From Paenibacillus nasutitermitis (lineage in GTDB: Bacteria; Bacillota; Bacilli; Paenibacillales; Paenibacillaceae), in assembly GCF_014641075.1 (NCBI RefSeq), contig NZ_BMHP01000001.1, positions 2,162,171 to 2,226,170 of the forward strand: a stretch of DNA of 64,000 bases. Reading direction: 5' to 3'. Within the stretch, counting starts at the first letter, position 1, and every line of letters begins with the position of its first letter. The notes below the pieces were generated by a model. That model did not search any database and was not told the origin of the DNA. It was given only the letters and a program-made list of their open reading frames with translations. Of the stretch, positions 35,274 through 44,598 are shown piece after piece. A program made the translations under genes and the position numbers.

Positions 35274-36173
35274 ATGAAGCGAAGCATTCGGAGCAAACTG
35301 ATAGAATCTATTTTATTAATGAGTGGACTAAAACAACGTTATTCAGACAAAGTGAAGTTTGCAAAATTCCTCGAGCAAAAGCGAACCGAGAATGCAAAAC
35401 CATATATTTTGCCTGGAGAAATCCAACAGAAACTGGATATTACGATGGAACAATCGTATGGAAAGGATTGCTATATTTTACAAGGAAATAAGCAAGCCAC
35501 TGAAAAATATATTATTTATTTAATCGGTGGTGGTTATATAAATCAGCCTCGGGGCGCCAATTGGAAATTCATACGTAAAATAGCAGACATGGGTAATGCC
35601 ACGATGATTGTACCCGTCTATCCAAAAGTCCCTCATCACCAGTATCATGAATCATATGATCAAGTACTCCCCATTTATGAAAAGCTGTTACTGAAAACCT
35701 CTCCGCAAAATATTATATTTATGGGCGATTCGGCAGGCGGTGGATTTGCGCTAGCATTAGCTCAATTGTTAAAGGAAAAAAATCTTCCACAACCGAGTCG
35801 AATTATATTAATCTCCCCATGGTTAGATATCTCATTGTCGAATCCTGATATTCAGAAATTCGAGAAAAATGATGCCTCGCTAGGTTCATATGGACTCGCC
35901 ATCCTCGGTAAACTATATGCTGGCGACACAGACCCGAATTACTATCTTTTAAGCCCAATAAACGGTCATATTCAAGGCTTGGGGGAAATTTCCTTATTTA
36001 TCGGCACTCATGATCTGATGGTAGCTGATGCGCGAAAGTTTAGAGACCGAGCGAAGAAGGAAGGTGTCATGATCAATTACTACGAATATCCAAAAATGAA
36101 TCATGTCTTTCCCGCGATGCCGATTCCAGAAGCCAAAAAAGCAATCAGACAAATCATTGATTTGATCTCTTGA
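35274..36173 (+). CDS. Alpha/beta hydrolase, HSL-type esterase
   Basis: The 299-residue protein shows the hormone-sensitive-lipase pattern: an oxyanion GGGY (IIYLIGGGYINQ, replacing HGGG), the nucleophile elbow FMGDSAGGGFALALA with Ser153, an Asp in FIGTHDLMVADA and His in PKMNHVFPAMP. It probably hydrolyses short acyl esters in the cytoplasm. A weak GAGAGGGG lies about 12 bases upstream of the ATG. The gene is AT-rich compared with the ArsA-like gene in front, suggesting a separate origin. Confidence 0.85.
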   Translation: MKRSIRSKLIESILLMSGLKQRYSDKVKFAKFLEQKRTENAKPYILPGEIQQKLDITMEQSYGKDCYILQGNKQATEKYIIYLIGGGYINQPRGANWKFIRKIADMGNATMIVPVYPKVPHHQYHESYDQVLPIYEKLLLKTSPQNIIFMGDSAGGGFALALAQLLKEKNLPQPSRIILISPWLDISLSNPDIQKFEKNDASLGSYGLAILGKLYAGDTDPNYYLLSPINGHIQGLGEISLFIGTHDLMVADARKFRDRAKKEGVMINYYEYPKMNHVFPAMPIPEAKKAIRQIIDLIS

Positions 36174-36312
36174 AGTAAAATACGGAAATATTCCACCACA
36201 TATTACTTACTATACGACCCGGAAAAGCGAATGGTCACGATTTTCATTACCGCCACCGAATTTAAAACTCAACTTATAAATGCATCAACGAAGAATTAGA
36301 TGAGATGCCGGG

Positions 36313-36499
36313 TGACAAGAACATGAACTCATTGAAGGCCGCGTAAATCTCGGTTTTTTTGTTTTATGGGATAGGATTCTTGTCAAAGCCCAATGACAAA
36401 GAACCTTATCCCATTCCCGATTTTGACAAGAACATGATCTCATTTCCGTCGGACTGCAGGAAAGTGGAGATCTTAACGACTAAGCTAACAGACAGTTTA
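36313..36499. repeat. Composite dispersed repeat, copy B (longest copy)
   Basis: This copy shows the full order: TGACAAGAACATGAACTCAT, the hairpin GGCCGCGTAAATCTCGG with TTTTTTT, the inverted repeat TATGGGATAGGATTCTTGTC / GACAAAGAACCTTATCCCAT, then CCCGATTTTGACAAGAACAT and the tail GGACTGCAGGAAAGTGGAGA with TCTTAACGACTAAGCTA. It fills the gap between two convergent genes. Confidence 0.75.
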
Positions 36500-36584
36500 G
36501 CGCAACCGCCACTTATTGATTTTTCATCATTGAACGGACAGCAGTTAATTCATGAGAAATGACCGGCGTGAAAAAAATTATGTT

Positions 36585-37604
36585 CTACCCGTTTGTACGA
36601 AGTGCCAACAAGCGTTTCAGGTTGTCATCAATAAATTTATTATCGGCACTGTTGATTCCGCGACCAGCAAAGTGGCCCCAGTTCGATTCGATAGGATTAA
36701 AAACAGCATTAGGTATAAGATTAGCCTCGTATTCGTTATCGTCCGCTGTGCAGAAGAGATCCGTGCTCCCCGGCATAATGCAGGCAAGAGCTGTAATGCT
36801 CTTAAGCGCCTTATCAAAATCTCCGTTATAGGAGGGGTTTGCACTAATGTCCGCATGTTGGCCTGTCCATAACATGGTCAGGACATTGTGCGGGTCCATT
36901 TTCATAAAGCTATGTTCCCAGACGCCGACTACAAAGCTTTCCAAGGAGTCAAATCCCAGCTGACGGTACAGCTCCTCTCTATAAAACGAATGCGATAATC
37001 CCCATCCCGCATAAACCCGGCCAACGGCGCGCATGTCTGCAGAAGTCAACTGGTTGAGTTTACTTGCGTCAAAGCCAACCGCAGCTAGCAGCGCAGCTCT
37101 CATACCGTCCAATACCACAAATGTATGGGGCCAAGGCTTGGCAATTCCTCCGAAGGGTGCAATTCGTTCTACCATCTCCGGATAAGTTGCACCCCATTGA
37201 AATGCCTGAATGCCTCCCATCGACCACCCAACTACGAGAGCAATCTTTTGAATGCCGAATTTTTCGGTCACCAGCCGATGCTGTAATCTAACGTTGTCAT
37301 AGATGGTGACCTGCGGAAAATGAGCACGGTCGAATGGGGGAGGCGTGTTGCTCGGAGACGAAGATAATCCGTTGCCCAGCAGATTGGGAACGATAATAAA
37401 ATATTTTTCCGGATCCAGTGCCATTCCGCTGCCAATCAGCCATTCATTCTGAACATGCTGGTCACCAAAAGCTGTTGGATAGACGATGACATTATCTTTC
37501 TGTTCATTTAATTTCCCATAAGTCTTATATGCAAGAAAAGCGCTTGGCAACGTCACTCCCGATTGCAAGGTTACATCACCCAAATTCATAATCTCATAAT
37601 CCAT
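36585..37604 (-). CDS. Alpha/beta hydrolase, homoserine O-acetyltransferase-like
   Basis: About 339 residues from ATG 37604; an upstream ATG at 37640 adds 12 poor residues. The pattern VTLQSGVTLPSAFLAYKTYG, LIGSGMALDPEKYFIIVPNL, the nucleophile elbow VVGWSMGGIQAFQWGATYP and the late catalytic His in NWGHFAGRG is that of the MetX/homoserine acetyltransferase superfamily, including many hydrolases that are not MetX. The canonical MetX RF motif is not obvious. It is divergent from a LysR gene with a perfect operator in between. Confidence 0.82.
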   Translation of the reverse strand: MDYEIMNLGDVTLQSGVTLPSAFLAYKTYGKLNEQKDNVIVYPTAFGDQHVQNEWLIGSGMALDPEKYFIIVPNLLGNGLSSSPSNTPPPFDRAHFPQVTIYDNVRLQHRLVTEKFGIQKIALVVGWSMGGIQAFQWGATYPEMVERIAPFGGIAKPWPHTFVVLDGMRAALLAAVGFDASKLNQLTSADMRAVGRVYAGWGLSHSFYREELYRQLGFDSLESFVVGVWEHSFMKMDPHNVLTMLWTGQHADISANPSYNGDFDKALKSITALACIMPGSTDLFCTADDNEYEANLIPNAVFNPIESNWGHFAGRGINSADNKFIDDNLKRLLALRTNG

Positions 37605-37692
37605 CGTATAGTCGCTCCCTTCACAATGAAACCACACCATCTGTGTGTGATTTTCTTGTGCTTAGTATAAAGCAGTGATACTCTCAATAAAA

Positions 37693-37707
37693 GTGAATTG
37701 AATTCAC
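37693..37707. promoter_or_regulatory. LysR-type operator
   Basis: GTGAATT-G-AATTCAC is a perfect 15-base palindrome and fits T-N11-A. It lies between the divergent hydrolase and LysR genes. Confidence 0.65.
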
Positions 37708-37747
37708 AGTTGTATTCAAAAATTTTGAAAGCATAGGAGGTCGAAAG

Positions 37748-38641
37748 ATGGAGTTGCGCCAACTGAATACGTTCCGGACGGTTGCATCAACCTTAAATTT
37801 CACTCGGGCTGCAGAAGTGCTGAATTACGTCCCCTCCAACGTCACGATACAAATTAAAACATTGGAGGACGAGCTTGGTGTTCGTCTCTTTGATCGCTTG
37901 GGCAAGCAGCTCGTTCTCACAACTGCGGGTAAACGCTATTTAACGCATATCCAAGACGTTCTTGACAAATTGGACGAAGCTCGCATCGATATTCATGACA
38001 ATGAAATTCTAAGCGGCACCCTAACGATAAGCGCCAATGAGGTTATTTGCGCCTATCGGCTTCCAGCTGTCTTTCAACGGTTTCGTTCGCAGCATCCGGG
38101 CGTTCGCCTGATCTTCCGCTCAGTTCCAAATCAAGAGCTTAAGCAAACCCTTTTTGAGGGAACCGCGGATATCGTTTATATGTTGGATGAACCCATTCGC
38201 TCGAACGGGCTTGCAGTGGAACCGTTGCTGGAAGAAACCTTCCGCTTGTTCGCTGCTCCAGACCACCCGCTCGCAAAGCAAACTGTGCTGCAGCTGGAGG
38301 ATTTTCAAGGAGAAGTGTTTCTGACGAATGAAAAGGGTTGTCCCTATCGAACCATGTTCGACCGCTCCTTTGAGAAAGAGGGCATTGATAACATTACGTA
38401 TTTAGAGTTTCAAAGTGCAGAAGCCATTAAACAATGTGCAATTTCGGGAATCGGTATTGCCTTTCTTCCTGAGATTGTAACGGAAGCCGAAGTTGCACGC
38501 GGAGAGCTTGTTGCCCTTCCATGGCAAATTCCGGACCTGCAGGTGTATACACAGATGTTGTGGCATAAAGACAAGTGGCTTTCGCCAATTATGTTATCTT
38601 TCATAGAAGCAGCAAGGGAGATTCTCACTATAGAGAACTAA
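37748..38641 (+). CDS. LysR-family regulator divergent from the MetX-like gene
   Basis: The 297-residue protein, starting after ATAGGAGGTCG, has a LysR HTH (LNFTRAAEVLNYVPSNVTIQ) and an effector domain (SGTLTISANEVICAYRLPAV, TADIVYMLDEP, CAISGIGIAFLPEIV). It resembles CysL/CynR-like regulators in layout. Regulation of the divergent hydrolase through the palindrome at 37693 is inferred. The coinducer is unknown. Confidence 0.85.
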   Translation: MELRQLNTFRTVASTLNFTRAAEVLNYVPSNVTIQIKTLEDELGVRLFDRLGKQLVLTTAGKRYLTHIQDVLDKLDEARIDIHDNEILSGTLTISANEVICAYRLPAVFQRFRSQHPGVRLIFRSVPNQELKQTLFEGTADIVYMLDEPIRSNGLAVEPLLEETFRLFAAPDHPLAKQTVLQLEDFQGEVFLTNEKGCPYRTMFDRSFEKEGIDNITYLEFQSAEAIKQCAISGIGIAFLPEIVTEAEVARGELVALPWQIPDLQVYTQMLWHKDKWLSPIMLSFIEAAREILTIEN

Positions 38642-38757
38642 CGAAAGTGATAATACCAACACTGTTACGCTCGAATGTAACTGAATTTGTAAAGGACGAA
38701 CTCCAGCAGGTTGTCGATCAACATGGGGGAATTATGATAGCAGCTCCTAACAATGCA

Positions 38758-38789
38758 AAGTTCTTGTCCCGAGACGAGGACAAGAACTT
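38758..38789. repeat. Perfect hairpin related to the dispersed repeats
   Basis: AAGTTCTTGTCC, an eight-base loop and GGACAAGAACTT form a perfect 12-base stem between two convergent genes. The arm GAGGACAAGAACTT also occurs in the direct repeats at 27379-27429. No long T run follows, so it is not a typical terminator. Confidence 0.65.
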
Positions 38790-38846
38790 ATGATCATAGC
38801 CGAATAGATGAGTGTCCAATGAGATTAACATTTACAAGAAAGTTAC

Positions 38847-40286
38847 TTAAATTTCAGCATTCGTTGCTTTTGAAGGAAGCATAAACATGAGACCAGCCGC
38901 TATAACATAGCATGCAATCTGCCATGGAAGAATAGAGGTAAGAGCGTCGCCGTAAGCAATTAATTGATTCGCTCCATCTGCAAACGATGCATTTAATTTG
39001 GTGAAGTAAGCAACACCTAGGATGGCAACACCCGTGGTGTTACCGATTTGACCAACGGTAGTGAGAACTGCGCCAGCGGCGCCTGCGTCTTTGACAGGTA
39101 CTCCTGCAAGAATAACATTAACGAGTATTGGTGCAGTGAGCCCGATACCCAGTCCGCCGATAATCATTGGCAGGGCAAGCGCCCAGTATGAGGGATCGGC
39201 ACCGTTTCGGACTATGAATAGTAGAAGCAACTGAGAGAGAGCGAGGAGTAAACTACCGGATACTAGTAAGGCACGACCCGCACGGTTAGCAAATTGGACT
39301 CCTATGCCTGATGTAATGAGAGATCCAATCGCGTACGGAAGAATGATCATGCCAGTTTCGAGCGCATTCCGTTCTGTTCCGATCTGAAGGTAGAGTGAAA
39401 GCAGGAAAAAGTATGAGCCAATGCAACCGAAGAATAACAGCGAAGCGGACAGACCGCTGGTAAAAGCTCTGATGCGAAAAAGGGCAGGATCGAGTATCGG
39501 TTGACCGCCGCGTGCCGCTAAGCGGTTCTCTCTCACAATAAAGAGTGCTGTTGTTGGAATGGACAGGGCAAGTAGCGCGAAGCTCCACCATGGCCAACCC
39601 CACTCACGACCCTGAACGAGAGGCAATAGCACTAGAACGGTTGCAAGCGCAGCGAGTAATGCGCCAATCAGGTCGAGTCTCGTAGAGCCATGTTCTCGAG
39701 ATTCGGGTAAAAATCGGATTCCAAGAAGTAGGCCTATGATGCCAATTGGAACATTTATCCCAAAAATGGTTCGCCAGCCTAAATCAAAAAGATTAGCATT
39801 CACAAGCAATCCACCAAGCAACGGGCCTGCCACAGAAGCTAGACCTAAAACACCACCATAGGCTCCATAAGCTTTAGCACGTTGAGAGGACGTGAACGAT
39901 GAACGAATAATACCAAAGACCTGAGGGATCATTAAACTGGCCATCAACCCCTGGGCAATACGCGCAGAAATCAAGAACATTGGATTAGAAGCGAGCGCAC
40001 ATAAGAGAGAGGCTATCGTAAATCCGGCAAGACCTAATAAAAAGGCGCGCCTCCGTCCAAACTGGTCGCCAACCCGACCGCCAATTATTAAACCTGCGCC
40101 TAATGCAAGCGTGTACCCGGCTATCGTCCATTGGAGCTCCGATTCGCTAGTTCCGAGCGATGCAGATATCGAAGGAGCTGCGACACTCAAGATCGTTGCA
40201 TCAAGCAATTCCATGAAAACAGCTACTAAGACTACAATTAAAGCGATAAACGGCGACCGTGAACTTCCTGATTCAGTATTCAACAT
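38847..40286 (-). CDS. MFS drug exporter, EmrB/QacA (DHA2) type
   Basis: ATG 40286 has GGAGGT five bases upstream. About 479 residues with many hydrophobic helices. VLVAVFMELLDATILSVAAP in helix 1 is the DHA2 signature with the membrane-embedded Asp; GGRVGDQFGRRRAFLLG is motif A and GLASVAGPLLGGLLV is motif C. It should extrude lipophilic or cationic compounds in exchange for protons. It is divergent from the MarR gene at 40544, its likely repressor. Confidence 0.9.
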   Translation of the reverse strand: MLNTESGSSRSPFIALIVVLVAVFMELLDATILSVAAPSISASLGTSESELQWTIAGYTLALGAGLIIGGRVGDQFGRRRAFLLGLAGFTIASLLCALASNPMFLISARIAQGLMASLMIPQVFGIIRSSFTSSQRAKAYGAYGGVLGLASVAGPLLGGLLVNANLFDLGWRTIFGINVPIGIIGLLLGIRFLPESREHGSTRLDLIGALLAALATVLVLLPLVQGREWGWPWWSFALLALSIPTTALFIVRENRLAARGGQPILDPALFRIRAFTSGLSASLLFFGCIGSYFFLLSLYLQIGTERNALETGMIILPYAIGSLITSGIGVQFANRAGRALLVSGSLLLALSQLLLLFIVRNGADPSYWALALPMIIGGLGIGLTAPILVNVILAGVPVKDAGAAGAVLTTVGQIGNTTGVAILGVAYFTKLNASFADGANQLIAYGDALTSILPWQIACYVIAAGLMFMLPSKATNAEI

Positions 40287-40543
40287 CAACTACCTCCACA
40301 ATAAAGTATCTTTACCATGAAGTATTATATCATTTTACTGAACAAAAATGTCAACATGCATTTTTTTCTTCCGCAACATCTGCTGTAACCGTCTCGGTCC
40401 ACCCGATCTGGTTCACGCCTTTACATCCATTTGAAGGTACATTACGATAGAAAGGTGTAAGCTGCAGATCAGCATGGGAGAACGGAGATAAACACACAAT
40501 AGCAAACAAAACTCAACTATTAATATTCAAGGAGAAAGAACCA

Positions 40544-41044
40544 ATGGAAAATCCTGAAACTAGAGACGTCATTAAGCATCGTGAGCTCATTGTGAATGAG
40601 TTACGGCAGTTTGGCGCGAATTATGCTGAGTTATCACGCAGATTCGCAACTTGGCTGAAATTGCACTCTACAGACGCTACTGCGTTGGTTGAAATCTTCT
40701 ACGCCGAAGATATCGGCTCTCCGTTGTCACCAGCGCGACTCAGCGAGCGCATCTCTTTATCATCGGGAGCAACTACTGCTCTGCTTAACCGACTTGAAAG
40801 AGCCGGACACATATTCCGCTCTCGCGAGGACGCCGATCGACGGATAGTGACTCTTCATAGCGGTCCAAAAGTTCATGAGTATACTGCAGAATTTTTTGGA
40901 CCACTCGCTGACCATGTGGACGCAATGCTCAGGAATTATACCCCCGATCAGCTTGATCAATTTGAAAATTTCTTAAATTGTTTTAACAATACGATGAGGA
41001 AAGTTTTGGAGAAACAAAATCTAGAGCCAAAACCAGAATCTTGA
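40544..41044 (+). CDS. MarR-family regulator of the MFS exporter
   Basis: The 166-residue protein starts after AAGGAGAAAG. Its winged helix reads LSPARLSERISLSSGATTAL, LNRLERAGHI and FRSREDADRRIVTLH. It is divergent from the exporter gene, an arrangement in which MarR proteins usually repress the pump until a drug binds. Several AT-rich imperfect dyads lie in the 257-base gap, but none is clear enough to call. Confidence 0.85.
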   Translation: MENPETRDVIKHRELIVNELRQFGANYAELSRRFATWLKLHSTDATALVEIFYAEDIGSPLSPARLSERISLSSGATTALLNRLERAGHIFRSREDADRRIVTLHSGPKVHEYTAEFFGPLADHVDAMLRNYTPDQLDQFENFLNCFNNTMRKVLEKQNLEPKPES

Positions 41045-41119
41045 TCCTCTTTTTGGGCCCGGGGGGGGAGTAAACAGGTTCATTAATAATAGAGTCATAA
41101 TCCGAAAGTATCGGTCAGA

Positions 41120-41150
41120 AAAGCTCCGGGGTTCCCCTCGGAGCTTTATA
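41120..41150. terminator. Bidirectional terminator
   Basis: AAAGCTCCG and CGGAGCTTT form a perfect nine-base stem with AAA before and TAT after. It separates the convergent MarR and VOC-fold genes. Confidence 0.65.
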
Positions 41151-41188
41151 GCGTTCGGGGAGTCCTCCCCGATCAAGACCTCTTATTT

Positions 41189-41620
41189 TCAGCTCCAACT
41201 GCTTGTTGTATCATTCATGAAGAATTGGAACGTAATGTTAAAATGGTCTTTCACTATTCCGAAGCAGGGACTGAATTCAGTTTCTTGCAACGGGAACATC
41301 ACTTGCCCTTTTTCGCTAAATTTATTAAACATTTCTTCAATCTCGCTTTGTTGCGTCGCTGTAATGCAAATATTCACCTGATCTCCGATTGCATAAGGTT
41401 GCCCCGGAAAGATATCAGCGACCATCAAATCATTTTCACCGGTTTGCAACACGGCATGGGAAATACGGGTTTTCACTTCTTCAGGCAAACTATTGGCATC
41501 CTTGCCTTCCCCGTACATCGTTTTGTACAGTAATTTCGAGTTCAACGCTTCCTGGTAGAACTCAATCGCTTCCGCAGCTTGTCCATCCAGCATAATGAAC
41601 GATGTTGAGCGCATTGACAT
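41189..41620 (-). CDS. VOC-fold PhnB-like protein
   Basis: The 143-residue protein begins MSMRSTSFIMLDGQAAEAIE with FYQEALNSK, then AVLQTGENDLMVADIFPGQP and ends FGIVKDHFNITFQFFM. This is the PhnB/YjdN-type (formerly 3-demethylubiquinone-like) branch of the glyoxalase fold. The expected metal-binding His residues are incomplete, so enzymatic activity is uncertain. AAAAGGAG precedes the ATG. It is divergent from a WYL regulator, which probably controls it. Confidence 0.8.
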   Translation of the reverse strand: MSMRSTSFIMLDGQAAEAIEFYQEALNSKLLYKTMYGEGKDANSLPEEVKTRISHAVLQTGENDLMVADIFPGQPYAIGDQVNICITATQQSEIEEMFNKFSEKGQVMFPLQETEFSPCFGIVKDHFNITFQFFMNDTTSSWS

Positions 41621-41697
41621 GTAATCAATCTCCTTTTAAATTAAATTGTCCAATTTTTGCAGCTTTGGACTTCATTAGCATCATATCGTACAATAGT

Positions 41698-41710
41698 GAC
41701 AATACTTGTC
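41698..41710. promoter_or_regulatory. Possible operator between VOC protein and WYL regulator
   Basis: GACAA-TAC-TTGTC is a perfect short dyad 24 bases before the WYL gene and 78 bases before the VOC gene. Confidence 0.4.
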
Positions 41711-41734
41711 GCAATACATGAAAAGGAGATTATA

Positions 41735-42682
41735 ATGGCGAAGTCCAAAAGACTGATCGAAATTATGATGGCCATCAACAAAAAGAAATCTTTCAACGCC
41801 AAACAGCTTGCCAGTGAATTTGGAGTTTCCACGCGGACGATTATTCGGGATATGCAGGAGTTGAGCGCGTTGGGGGTTCCTTTTTATTCGGAGGTCGGTC
41901 AGCATGGGGGATATAAGATGATTAACGAGAGAATGCTGCCCCCAGTTGCTTTTACGGAAGGCGAAGCGCTTGCTGTATTTTTTGCCAGCCATGCATTGAG
42001 GCACTACGCGGATCTTCCGTTCGAGGCGGAAACAGATTCAGTGTTGCGGAAATTTTACTCCTATATGTCGGAAGATATTCGGGACCGTATCGACCGGATG
42101 CGGAAACGATTTGATCTGGTTACGCCGATGAGACGTGCAAGTACACCTTATTTGAGCTTGTTGCTGGATGCTGCGATCGATCAAAAAGTGGTGCGCATGG
42201 AGTACGAATCAATACAGCATAAGCAGTCAAGAGATGTTCAGCCGATCGGCATTTATGCCAGCAACGGGTTTTGGTATTGTCCGGCCTATTGCTTTCACCG
42301 CCGCGATTTTCGCTTGTTTCGCTGTGACCGGGTTAGATCTGTTGAACTTTCCAAACTGGAAGCGGTTAATTTGACGCAAGTGCATACAGGAAACTGGGAT
42401 TCTTACATTGAAGAGAAAGGTCCAGCTATGGAACTTTATGTTGAGCTTACTGCAACAGGGGTGCAAAGATGCGAGTCTGAACTGTGGCCAGCGCACAAAA
42501 TTCAAATTCAAGTTCGAGAAGACGGCACAGGATGGCTGGGCAATCAAATCCCCGCGAGCAGCCTTCCATTTTTCGGCCAATTTTTTATTGGATTGGGTAC
42601 CGATGCAAAGGTAAAAGCGCCAGATGAGTTGATCTATGTTATGAGAGACATGCTGGACAAACTAATGGCGCAATATCGGTAA
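41735..42682 (+). CDS. HTH-11/WYL-domain transcriptional regulator
   Basis: ATG 41735 follows AAAGGAGA; the frame upstream is not coding. The 315-residue protein has an HTH (FNAKQLASEFGVSTRTIIRD) and the linker GVPFYSEVGQHGGYKMINER. The WYL part reads RMEYES, RDVQPIGIYASNGFWYCPAY and RDFRLFRCDRV. It is clearly paralogous to the regulator at 22781 (GFWYCPA versus GYWYCPA, LLDAAIDQKVV versus LLQAIMIKSAV). It probably regulates the divergent VOC gene. Confidence 0.85.
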   Translation: MAKSKRLIEIMMAINKKKSFNAKQLASEFGVSTRTIIRDMQELSALGVPFYSEVGQHGGYKMINERMLPPVAFTEGEALAVFFASHALRHYADLPFEAETDSVLRKFYSYMSEDIRDRIDRMRKRFDLVTPMRRASTPYLSLLLDAAIDQKVVRMEYESIQHKQSRDVQPIGIYASNGFWYCPAYCFHRRDFRLFRCDRVRSVELSKLEAVNLTQVHTGNWDSYIEEKGPAMELYVELTATGVQRCESELWPAHKIQIQVREDGTGWLGNQIPASSLPFFGQFFIGLGTDAKVKAPDELIYVMRDMLDKLMAQYR

Positions 42683-42965
42683 AGATTGTCTAACACGAAG
42701 GCTGCTTGATGGTCACGTTTTTGGGGTGCAAGGCTCGAAGGTTCCGCTAGCGCGTCAGCAAAAGCCCGGCTTGCATATTGATTTTTTCCTTTCTGTGAAC
42801 GGGTGGTACTATGCCTTATATTGTGTACAAAAACAGCTCCGATAATCGCCTAGCTGCAGGAAGGTTCCAGTTTACAAAAAAGCGTGCCGACTCCAGGACG
42901 TTTTTTACATCTAATTGGACGGCCATCGGCGATCCGTCTGGTTCGTTAAAATGTTAGCGTGACCC

Positions 42966-43102
42966 CATGATCTCATTGAAGGCCGCGTAAATCGCGGCTT
43001 TTTTTGTTTTATAGAATAAGGTTGTTGTCATTGGGTTTTGACAAGAACCTTATCTCATTCCCGACGGACTGCAGAAAAGTGGTGATCTTAACGACCGAGC
43101 TA
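42966..43102. repeat. Composite dispersed repeat, copy C
   Basis: CATGATCTCATTGAAGGCCG and a CGCGGC hairpin with a seven-T run are followed by the inverted repeat ATAGAATAAGGTTGTTGTCA / TTGACAAGAACCTTATCTCA, then CCCGACGGACTGCAGAAAAG and a tail ending in CTTAACGACCGAGCTA. Order and spacing match copy B. Confidence 0.75.
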
Positions 43103-43190
43103 TCGGGCAGGATAGTGGGGAAATATGGTAAAATAAGATCAGTAAATAAATTGGTTAAGGGTCAGGAAATTGATACTGGGAGGCTATTCA

Positions 43191-43505
43191 TTGAAGTACT
43201 TTTATGGAATCTTAATGGTTTTTGGAATTGCGTTGCCGTATTCACAATTTCTTCCTTGGGTAATACAGAATGGCCTTGATATTTCACAATTAGTAGATGA
43301 TATCACCCAAACGCGTATAGGATCATTTGCATGGATGGATGTATTAGTATCAGCAATTGTACTTATCGGATTCATCCTCTTCGAAGGTAAAAGAAAGGGT
43401 ATGAGTTTGTTATGGTTGCCGATTGTCGGTACGCTTGTAGTAGGGGTTTCATTAGGCCTTCCTTTATTTTTATTTCTTCGTGAAAAACACTTAGAGAAGC
43501 GATAA
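43191..43505 (+). CDS. DUF2834 small membrane protein
   Basis: TTG 43191 has GGGAGG seven bases upstream and gives about 104 residues. The protein reads KYFYGILMVFGIALPYSQFL, PWVIQNGLDISQLVDD, FAWMDVLVSAIVLIGFILFE and MSLLWLPIVGTLVVGVSLGL followed by PLFLFLREKHL. Three membrane helices and the spacing fit the DUF2834 family, whose function is unknown. It lies directly after copy C of the dispersed repeat. Confidence 0.8.
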   Translation: MKYFYGILMVFGIALPYSQFLPWVIQNGLDISQLVDDITQTRIGSFAWMDVLVSAIVLIGFILFEGKRKGMSLLWLPIVGTLVVGVSLGLPLFLFLREKHLEKR

Positions 43506-43573
43506 TCACAAGGCTGAATTCAGCACGCACCTTATTACGCTCCCTCGGGCAACTATTGCTTAACAATCACCAG

Positions 43574-43610
43574 GACAAGGCTACCAGTATGAAATGGCAG
43601 CCTCGTTAAG
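43574..43610. repeat. Short dispersed hairpin (CCAGTATGAAA type), copy 2
   Basis: AGGCTACCA-GTATGAAA-TGGCAGCCT forms the stem, with TCGTTAAG after it. It matches the element at 22219-22253 in centre and tail. It lies before an AraC-type gene. Confidence 0.6.
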
Positions 43611-43749
43611 CTAATGGGGAGGATAGTTCAATGTTACTATCGAAAGTGTTGAGTTATATTATCATCGACATGCTGACTTTTCCGTGCAGAAAATGCACGG
43701 TATTCGTTTTTTATCTGCGATAAAATTTATCTTGAAAGGAGGGAAAACG

Positions 43750-44598
43750 ATGGATTGGTTGGACAGGATGAATAGCGCCATGGAATATATCGAAACAAAC
43801 TTAGCGGACAATATCTCATATGATGAAATAGCGCAGAGAGCCTGTTGCTCTACTTATCATTTTCAAAGAATGTTTCCGTTTATTACTGGAGTATCGTTAT
43901 CTGAGTATATTCGACGTCGACGTTTGACATTGGCAGCATTTGAGCTGCAGACAACAGATAAAAAGGTTATTGATGTAGCTATGAAATATGGATATGATTC
44001 GCCAGAAGCGTTTGCTCGGGCGTTTAAGATTCTTCACGGGATAATGCCGATATCTGCGCGCGATAAAGGCGTTTCTCTAAAAGCCTATCCTCGAATGTCC
44101 TTTCATATTTCAATAAAAGGAGATGTCGAAATGAATTACCGCATCGAATCAAAAGGGCCTTTTGAGATGTTTGGAGCTTATGGTCTGGTCAATTCAGATC
44201 CCCAAAAAGTATATGCTGAAGTTGCTCAATTCCGCCAACAATGTGATGTAGATGGCAGTGTTGAAGGGATGAATGGATTACTGGGACGCTTTAGTAACAC
44301 CGTATTGCACGCTGCCTTATATGATCACACTGCAGAATCTTTCAAATATATGGTATGTTATTTTTTACCAAATGGACTTGAAATTCCTGAGAGATTTACA
44401 AAACTTTCTGTCCCGGCATTAACATGGGCTATTTTCCCGGATCAGCAATGTGATTTAATAAAGTTATGGGGACGGATTTATTCCGAATGGTTTCCGACAT
44501 CTGAATACGAACAGGTTGAAGGCCCTCATTTCGAAATGTATTATGGAATGGCTGGTCATATTACTGGGGAGATTTGGCTACCAGTAAAGAAAAAATAA
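43750..44598 (+). CDS. AraC-family regulator with GyrI-like effector domain
   Basis: ATG 43750 follows AAAGGAGGG; an earlier in-frame ATG lacks a site. The 282-residue protein starts with the AraC DNA-binding domain (ISYDEIAQRACCSTYHFQRM, KVIDVAMKYGYDSPEAFARA) and ends with a GyrI/Rob-like ligand-binding domain (YRIESKGPFEMFGAYGLVN, YMVCYFLPNGLEIPERFTKL, IYSEWFPTSEYEQVEGPHFE). HTH-first plus GyrI-like is the Rob/BltR-like layout used for multidrug sensing. Its target is not obvious; the following gene lies about 220 bases away. Confidence 0.9.
   Translation: MDWLDRMNSAMEYIETNLADNISYDEIAQRACCSTYHFQRMFPFITGVSLSEYIRRRRLTLAAFELQTTDKKVIDVAMKYGYDSPEAFARAFKILHGIMPISARDKGVSLKAYPRMSFHISIKGDVEMNYRIESKGPFEMFGAYGLVNSDPQKVYAEVAQFRQQCDVDGSVEGMNGLLGRFSNTVLHAALYDHTAESFKYMVCYFLPNGLEIPERFTKLSVPALTWAIFPDQQCDLIKLWGRIYSEWFPTSEYEQVEGPHFEMYYGMAGHITGEIWLPVKKK

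Noticed and set aside
36552..36872. Plus-strand ORFs opposite the MetX-like gene
   Set aside because: They overlap the end of a well-supported minus-strand gene and have no independent evidence.
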